Below the pieces are notes generated by a model, which saw only the letters and a program-made list of their open reading frames with translations, had not been told where the DNA came from and did not search any database. A program made the position numbers and the translations under genes. From the NCBI GenBank assembly GCA_021845945.1, contig JAJZRD010000209.1, positions 1-6,722 of the forward strand: DNA of 6,722 nucleotides. Direction: 5' to 3'. Positions 5,437 to 6,722 of this stretch are shown one piece after another. The DNA is from Chloroflexota bacterium. Lineage in GTDB: Bacteria > Chloroflexota > UBA6077. Numbering within the stretch: the first letter of the stretch is position 1; the number at the start of each line of letters is the position of its first letter.

Positions 5437-5842
5437 CCTTCAGTCGGGAGCCGATGGAAAGGGCGTCGCTATGGAAACGCTTGATGCGGGCGGCGCGGAT
5501 GCTCCGCCGAGATCGATGGCGCAAATCAGAACCACCCGGCGCCGGTTTCTTCTCATGGCCGGAGGGGCACTCGGGGCTGTCGCGCTGGCGTTCGGGGGCA
5601 TGACGGTGGCGACCACCTCTCGACCGGAAGCCGATTTCGTTCAAGCCACATATGCAGCCCTTTTCCCGTGGAACGTGGTGGGAGCTCTTCTACTTCGCCG
5701 TCGGGTTGATGATGTCGGTGCTGGGGCTGGCGGTCGAGCGCGCCGAGCGGGGGCATCGGTCTGCCGCAGGAGGCAGTGCAAGCCGCGGTGGCCCACTACC
5801 GCCGCCGGCGCGGGAGACTCATCGACGCAGAAATCGCCCTGA
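5429..5842 (+). pseudogene. Tat-signal protein, 5' fragment, C-terminal part replaced
   Basis: ATG at 5429 has GGAGG (5418-5422) six bases upstream and overlaps the previous stop, so the start is well supported. Residues 36-42 read TRRRFLL, a twin-arginine motif, followed by a hydrophobic h-region MAGGALGAVALAFGGMTVA (43-61), a typical Tat export signal. The sequence up to about residue 75 (PEADFVQATY) looks native. In several bacterial groups this kind of signal, with a residue string like this one, precedes a flavodoxin-like domain next to DUF4386-type genes; I infer but cannot show that here. From about 5650 the frame turns into Arg- and Gly-rich text, while other frames carry fragments of different proteins. 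The mature enzyme domain is therefore missing and the 137-codon frame is a truncated relic ending by chance at 5842. Confidence 0.6.
5640..5751 (+). pseudogene. Membrane-helix fragment of unknown origin
   Basis: In the frame of the ATG at 5652 the sequence reads MQPFSRGTWWELFYF, then AVGLMMSVLGLAVERAERG, a plausible membrane helix with a basic/acidic flank. It has no ribosome site and lies in a different frame from the Tat-signal protein before it and from the DUF433-like piece after it. It may be a scrap of another gene caught between two breakpoints, or a chance hydrophobic frame. I do not recognise the family. Confidence 0.3.
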
Positions 5843-5850
5843 AGACAATC
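5752..5850 (+). pseudogene. C-terminal fragment of a DUF433-like (antitoxin-type) protein
   Basis: Read from 5752, the frame gives GIGLPQEAVQAAVAHYRRRR followed by GRLIDAEIALKTI. Long-form DUF433 proteins, which often pair with PIN-like DUF5615 toxins, end this way: a (G)LP-x-EAV helix of the helix-turn-helix part, a YY-R-x-HR-like segment and an IDAEIA tail. The frame has stops at 5707 and 5710, and no start or N-terminal part is present, so about two thirds of the family length is missing. No toxin partner is visible. The 3' end abuts the end of Uma2 copy 2, which is convergent with it. The match is short and judged by eye. Confidence 0.4.
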
Positions 5851-5887
5851 CCGATAGTGACCTCGCAGAGCCAATTGAGGTCGCTGG

Positions 5888-6451
5888 CTACTCCGGCAGG
5901 AGATCGGCGACGGGGAGGGCGCGGTCCGGGAAGGCGCTCGGAGCCAGCTTATCGCCCCGACGGACCACGTGGGCGGTACGGTAACCCCCTCGGCGTGCAT
6001 CCTGGTAGGCCGTTACGGTCTCCTGGTTCAGGTCCACGAGCCACACCTCCGGGATGCCGCCTCGGGCGTAGAGAGGGACCTTGACGCGCCGCTCGGATTC
6101 GATCGAGGTGTCGGCCACCTCGACGATCAGGAGGATATCAGTCGGCCGGGGGTGGCTGGAGGCGTACAGGCCGGCTCGCCGGCGGACCAGCGCCAGGTCC
6201 GGCTGCGGCTCGCTCCTGTCGCTCAAGCGGATGGGGTTCTGCACCAGGATCACCGCCGCGTCGTCGAACGCCAGAAGGAGACTACGAGTGAGGCGGTTGA
6301 CGCAGTCGGCGTGGCGGAGCCCGATGGGCGTCATCTCGACGATCTCCCCGTCGAGGAGTTCCACGCGGTCGTCCTCCCCGAGGATGCCCGCGCGTCCCAT
6401 CTGCTCGTACTCATCCACGTTGAACCGCCGTCTCTTGAGATCGACTGCCAT
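5888..6451 (-). CDS. Uma2 family PD-(D/E)XK nuclease-like protein (copy 2)
   Basis: This is a second 187-residue Uma2 protein that aligns with copy 1 over its whole length with no gap. Putative catalytic residues fall at identical positions: D85 in QPDLALV, E111 in LLIVEVADTS and K124 in RRVKVPLYARGG. The shared blocks GILGEDDRVEL, EIVEMTPIG, EVWLVDL and GYRTA are nearly unchanged, while residues 55-70 and the last 20 differ more, so the copies are clear paralogues and not a recent duplication. The ATG has GGGAGG (6457-6462) five bases upstream. It faces the DUF433-like scrap at its 3' end and is divergent from the ATPase gene at 6680. Uma2 genes often occur in many scattered copies per genome in Cyanobacteria and Chloroflexota; their role is unresolved. 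Confidence 0.93.
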   Translation of the reverse strand: MAVDLKRRRFNVDEYEQMGRAGILGEDDRVELLDGEIVEMTPIGLRHADCVNRLTRSLLLAFDDAAVILVQNPIRLSDRSEPQPDLALVRRRAGLYASSHPRPTDILLIVEVADTSIESERRVKVPLYARGGIPEVWLVDLNQETVTAYQDARRGGYRTAHVVRRGDKLAPSAFPDRALPVADLLPE

Positions 6452-6468
6452 GGAGGCCTCCCGCGAAT

Positions 6469-6497
6469 ATTATAGGTCCTACCACGGCCCTGGTCCA
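6469..6497 (-). promoter_or_regulatory. Promoter of Uma2 copy 2 (TGGACC-17-TATAAT)
   Basis: On the minus strand a perfect TATAAT (6474-6469) lies 17 bases after TGGACC (6497-6492), four of six matches to TTGACA. The expected start near 6462 is again the first base of the GGGAGG ribosome site, so the leader would be about 11 bases. Distance from -10 to ATG is 17 bases here and 18 in copy 1. Confidence 0.7.
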
Positions 6498-6564
6498 TCC
6501 CTGCCCCCCCGCGCCGTCCCTTCCGTACCGCTAGACCTGCTCCCTTCCCCACCAACCACGTTCA

Positions 6565-6573
6565 TGCTATGAT
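6565..6573 (+). promoter_or_regulatory. Extended -10 promoter for the YifB/ComM gene
   Basis: TGC-TATGAT (TGn at 6565-6567, hexamer at 6568-6573) is an extended -10 with five of six matches. The hexamer 17 bases upstream (TTCCCC, 6545-6550) is a poor -35, which extended -10 promoters tolerate. A start near 6580 would place the whole heptamer repeat block in the 5' untranslated leader, about 100 bases long. Confidence 0.5.
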
Positions 6574-6593
6574 GCAGCCGTAACGCGACCGGA

Positions 6594-6663
6594 CGAGCTA
6601 TCAGCTATCAGCCGTCAGCTATCAGCTATCAGCACTCAGGACTCAGCACCCGGCACCCAGGAC
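6594..6663 (+). repeat. Degenerate 7-bp tandem repeat, about ten units
   Basis: From 6601 the sequence falls into exact steps of seven: TCAGCTA, TCAGCCG, TCAGCTA twice, TCAGCAC, TCAGGAC, TCAGCAC, then CCGGCAC and CCAGGAC. A diverged unit CGAGCTA (6594-6600) precedes. The first four bases (TCAG) are nearly constant and the last three vary, shifting from CTA to (C/G)AC from left to right. Heptamer tandem repeats of this kind are known from intergenic DNA in several bacterial groups. Seven is not a multiple of three, so this is not coding. It ends seven bases before the ribosome site of the ATPase gene. Confidence 0.9.
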
Positions 6664-6679
6664 GCCTTCGGAGGGGTCC

Positions 6680-6722
6680 ATGCTCGCCAAGGCCCTCACC
6701 TGCGCCGTCGTCGGCCTCGATG
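6680..6722 (+). CDS. comM: YifB/ComM family Mg-chelatase-like AAA+ ATPase, first 14 codons
   Basis: ATG at 6680 has GGAGGGG (6670-6676) three bases upstream. The visible residues MLAKALTCAVVGLD match the very conserved opening of YifB/ComM proteins (M-L-A-x-x-x-S/T-x-A-x-x-G-L/I-D/E), a hexameric AAA+ motor that helps branch migration during natural transformation in the bacteria where it was studied. The family also has an N-terminal Lon-protease-like fold, the ATPase core and a C-terminal Mg-chelatase part, all beyond the window edge. An extended -10 promoter and a heptamer repeat block lie upstream. It is divergent from Uma2 copy 2. The call rests on the start only but is distinctive. Confidence 0.75.
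   Translation, partial: MLAKALTCAVVGLD

Noticed and set aside
1..6722. CRISPR array, sought because of the cmr1 relic
   Set aside because: No set of regularly spaced 24-40 base direct repeats is present; the only tandem array is the 7-bp block at 6594-6663.

Overview
The window is GC-rich bacterial DNA made mostly of decayed or partial genes, with a few intact ones. The mix (a Uma2 family, DUF1848, a DUF4386-like membrane protein, a Tat-signal protein, a DUF433-like piece, a degenerate TCAGCTA-type heptamer repeat and a YifB/ComM start) suggests a Chloroflexota-like organism. That placement rests on family flavour only and is weak.

Left part, minus strand (1-2452), read in transcription order from the right: an intact minimal nucleotidyltransferase core with an aberrant C-terminal tail; a 29-codon start of what looks like a second nucleotidyltransferase; the first 49 codons of a type III-B CRISPR gene, cmr1, with its ribosome binding site; a nearly whole DUF1848 gene whose start is unclear; and a class I SAM methyltransferase (Rsm22-like) that has lost its central SAM-binding part, changes frame and runs off the left edge.

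Middle (2453-4130): about 370 bases with an inverted repeat, then a 35-codon relic of a Uma2 gene whose start codon is ACG, another non-coding stretch, then an intact Uma2 gene (3329-3892, minus) with a clear promoter and a palindrome just after its stop. Upstream of it is a perfect 7-bp hairpin.

Right part: a plus-strand former operon (4141-5842) made of a 5'-truncated SRPBCC gene, an intact six-helix membrane protein, a small membrane protein broken by one extra G, and the 5' end of a Tat-exported protein. The last three are joined by start/stop overlaps. Scraps of a membrane helix and of a DUF433-like protein follow. A second intact Uma2 gene (5888-6451, minus) comes next, with the same promoter-leader design as the first. 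The window ends with an extended -10 promoter, ten heptamer repeats in the presumed leader, and the first 14 codons of a YifB/ComM-type ATPase on the plus strand.

The main theme is a gene graveyard interspersed with three copies of one Uma2 subfamily. I see no complete new system. The most useful leads are the unannotated relics (cmr1, Uma2, methyltransferase, SRPBCC), the one-base frameshift and the conserved ultra-short Uma2 leaders.
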